A stretch of 64,000 nucleotides of DNA from Sphingopyxis sp. 113P3. GTDB lineage: Bacteria > Pseudomonadota > Alphaproteobacteria > Sphingomonadales > Sphingomonadaceae. The notes below the pieces were generated by a model that was not told where the DNA came from, did no database searches, and saw only the letters and a list, made by a program, of their open reading frames with translations. Shown in pieces: positions 63,509 to 64,000 of this stretch (its first letter is position 1; each line of letters starts with the position of its first letter). The stretch is from the NCBI RefSeq assembly GCF_001278035.1, contig NZ_CP009452.1:3319501-3383500 (forward strand), in the 5' to 3' direction. Made by a program: the position numbers and the translations under genes.

Positions 63509-63529
63509 CCGTTAAAGTCAATTTAACGG
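63509..63529. promoter_or_regulatory. CtrA-type binding site (TTAA-N7-TTAAC)
   Basis: TTAA at 63512, seven bases, then TTAAC at 63523 match the CtrA consensus exactly. The site sits in a wider palindrome (CCGTTAAA, 5 bases, TTTAACGG) in the divergent region, about 85 bases upstream of the M23 start and 130 bases upstream of the helicase start. A TTGACT on the minus strand overlaps it and could be a -35 box. Confidence 0.6.
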
Positions 63530-63659
63530 GGGTTATGGCGCCTGCCGCTGCGGCGAACCGTGGCGCGGGCACGTTGATGCGCAGGAGCGCGACTTCTGGG
63601 CTCATGTTCGGAAAAAGGCTGCCCTCCGTGCGATCGACGGTTGCGCCGCCGGGCCGCCC

Positions 63660-64000
63660 ATGCCAGCATCACGCGACAAGAATATGCCATCTCCCTCGTC
63701 CCATCCGGTCAAGGCCGTCCTTGGCCCCACCAACACCGGCAAAACCCATTTGGCGGTCGAGCGCCTGACCGCCCATGCGAGCGGCATGATGGGCTTCCCG
63801 TTGCGCCTGCTTGCACGCGAGGTTTATGACCGCGTTGTCGCGATCAAGGGCGCTGGCCAGGTCGGACTTGTCACGGGGGAAGAGCGAATCATACCGCCCG
63901 ACGCGCGCTATCTGCTCGGGACGATGGAAGCGCTGCCTGTCGAACGCGACGTCGCCTTCGTCGGCATCGACGAGGCGCAACTGGGCGCCGACCCCGAGCG
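63660..64000 (+). CDS. Suv3-like helicase, N-terminal part (runs off the window)
   Basis: The first 113 residues of a superfamily-2 helicase are present and the gene is cut by the window end. The Walker A motif is LGPTNTGKTHLAVERL, followed by GFPLRLLAREVYDR, VTGEERIIP and the Walker B-type FVGIDEAQLGADPER. This is the pattern of alphaproteobacterial Suv3/MgpS-like RNA or DNA helicases. Either the ATG at 63660 or the one at 63684 could be the start; neither has a strong ribosome-binding site. It is divergent from the M23 gene. Confidence 0.85.
   Translation, partial: MPASRDKNMPSPSSHPVKAVLGPTNTGKTHLAVERLTAHASGMMGFPLRLLAREVYDRVVAIKGAGQVGLVTGEERIIPPDARYLLGTMEALPVERDVAFVGIDEAQLGADPE

Noticed and set aside
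1..64000. CRISPR arrays, prophage, integrase or tRNA-associated integration sites
   Set aside because: No regularly spaced repeats, phage genes, integrases or tRNA genes were seen. The only clear mobile element is the ISAs1-family insertion.

Overview
The window is about 64 kb of GC-rich chromosome from an alphaproteobacterium, most probably a sphingomonad close to Sphingopyxis. This is inferred from gene order and protein style. Supporting signs are a tyrosine-type DivL-like kinase, a ribosomal protein S16 with a long Ala/Glu tail, a HemB without the zinc cysteines, and a TonB receptor ending in Phe. No tRNA, rRNA, CRISPR array or prophage was seen. Most of the DNA is housekeeping, packed into operons with 4-base ATGA/GTGA overlaps.

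Layout. 0-7 kb (+): glnA, a flavodoxin-fold protein, a secreted M20 peptidase, an aldehyde dehydrogenase, argJ and a broken SEC-C mini-gene. 7-18.4 kb (-): one long operon read divL-like, tsaE, amgK-like, murU-like, addB, addA, trxA. It links cell-cycle signalling, tRNA t6A synthesis, cell-wall sugar recycling and double-strand-break repair. 18.7-24.4 kb (+): an accessory island of a frameshifted TonB-dependent receptor and two different sulfotransferases, lying between divL and ahcY. 24.4-31.6 kb (-): ahcY, an intact ISAs1-family insertion sequence with 9-bp target duplications, algH/yqgE, an M16 peptidase and purC. 31.8-36.9 kb (+): a crotonase, a peroxiredoxin, AMP nucleosidase, a short-chain dehydrogenase and an OmpA-family protein. 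36.9-45.5 kb: an ArsR/SRPBCC divergent pair, an ACE-like M2 peptidase, an alpha/beta hydrolase, a DsbA-fold isomerase, a MarR-EmrA-EmrB drug-efflux operon and a DUF2238 membrane protein. 45.6-52.1 kb (-): asd, then the ffh-rpsP-rimM-trmD-rplS operon, split by a LysR regulator and small ORFs. 52.4-57.8 kb (+): a GGDEF/EAL protein, then dapF-mtaB-ftsY-yciB in tight overlap. 57.8-64 kb: gamma carbonic anhydrase, a spermidine-synthase-like membrane fusion, a tiny coupled ORF, hemB, an M23 peptidase and the start of a Suv3-like helicase that runs off the window.

Regulatory signals seen directly are a 20-bp palindrome before ahcY (SahR-like), a 20-bp palindrome over the arsR start codon, a 14-bp palindrome before marR, a perfect CtrA-type TTAA-N7-TTAAC site before the M23 gene, and several hairpin terminators. 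The best candidate for something undescribed is the TonB receptor/double sulfotransferase island. Much of the rest of the unusual material consists of small coupled ORFs, dispersed palindromic repeats and single-base frameshifts that could be real decay or sequencing errors.
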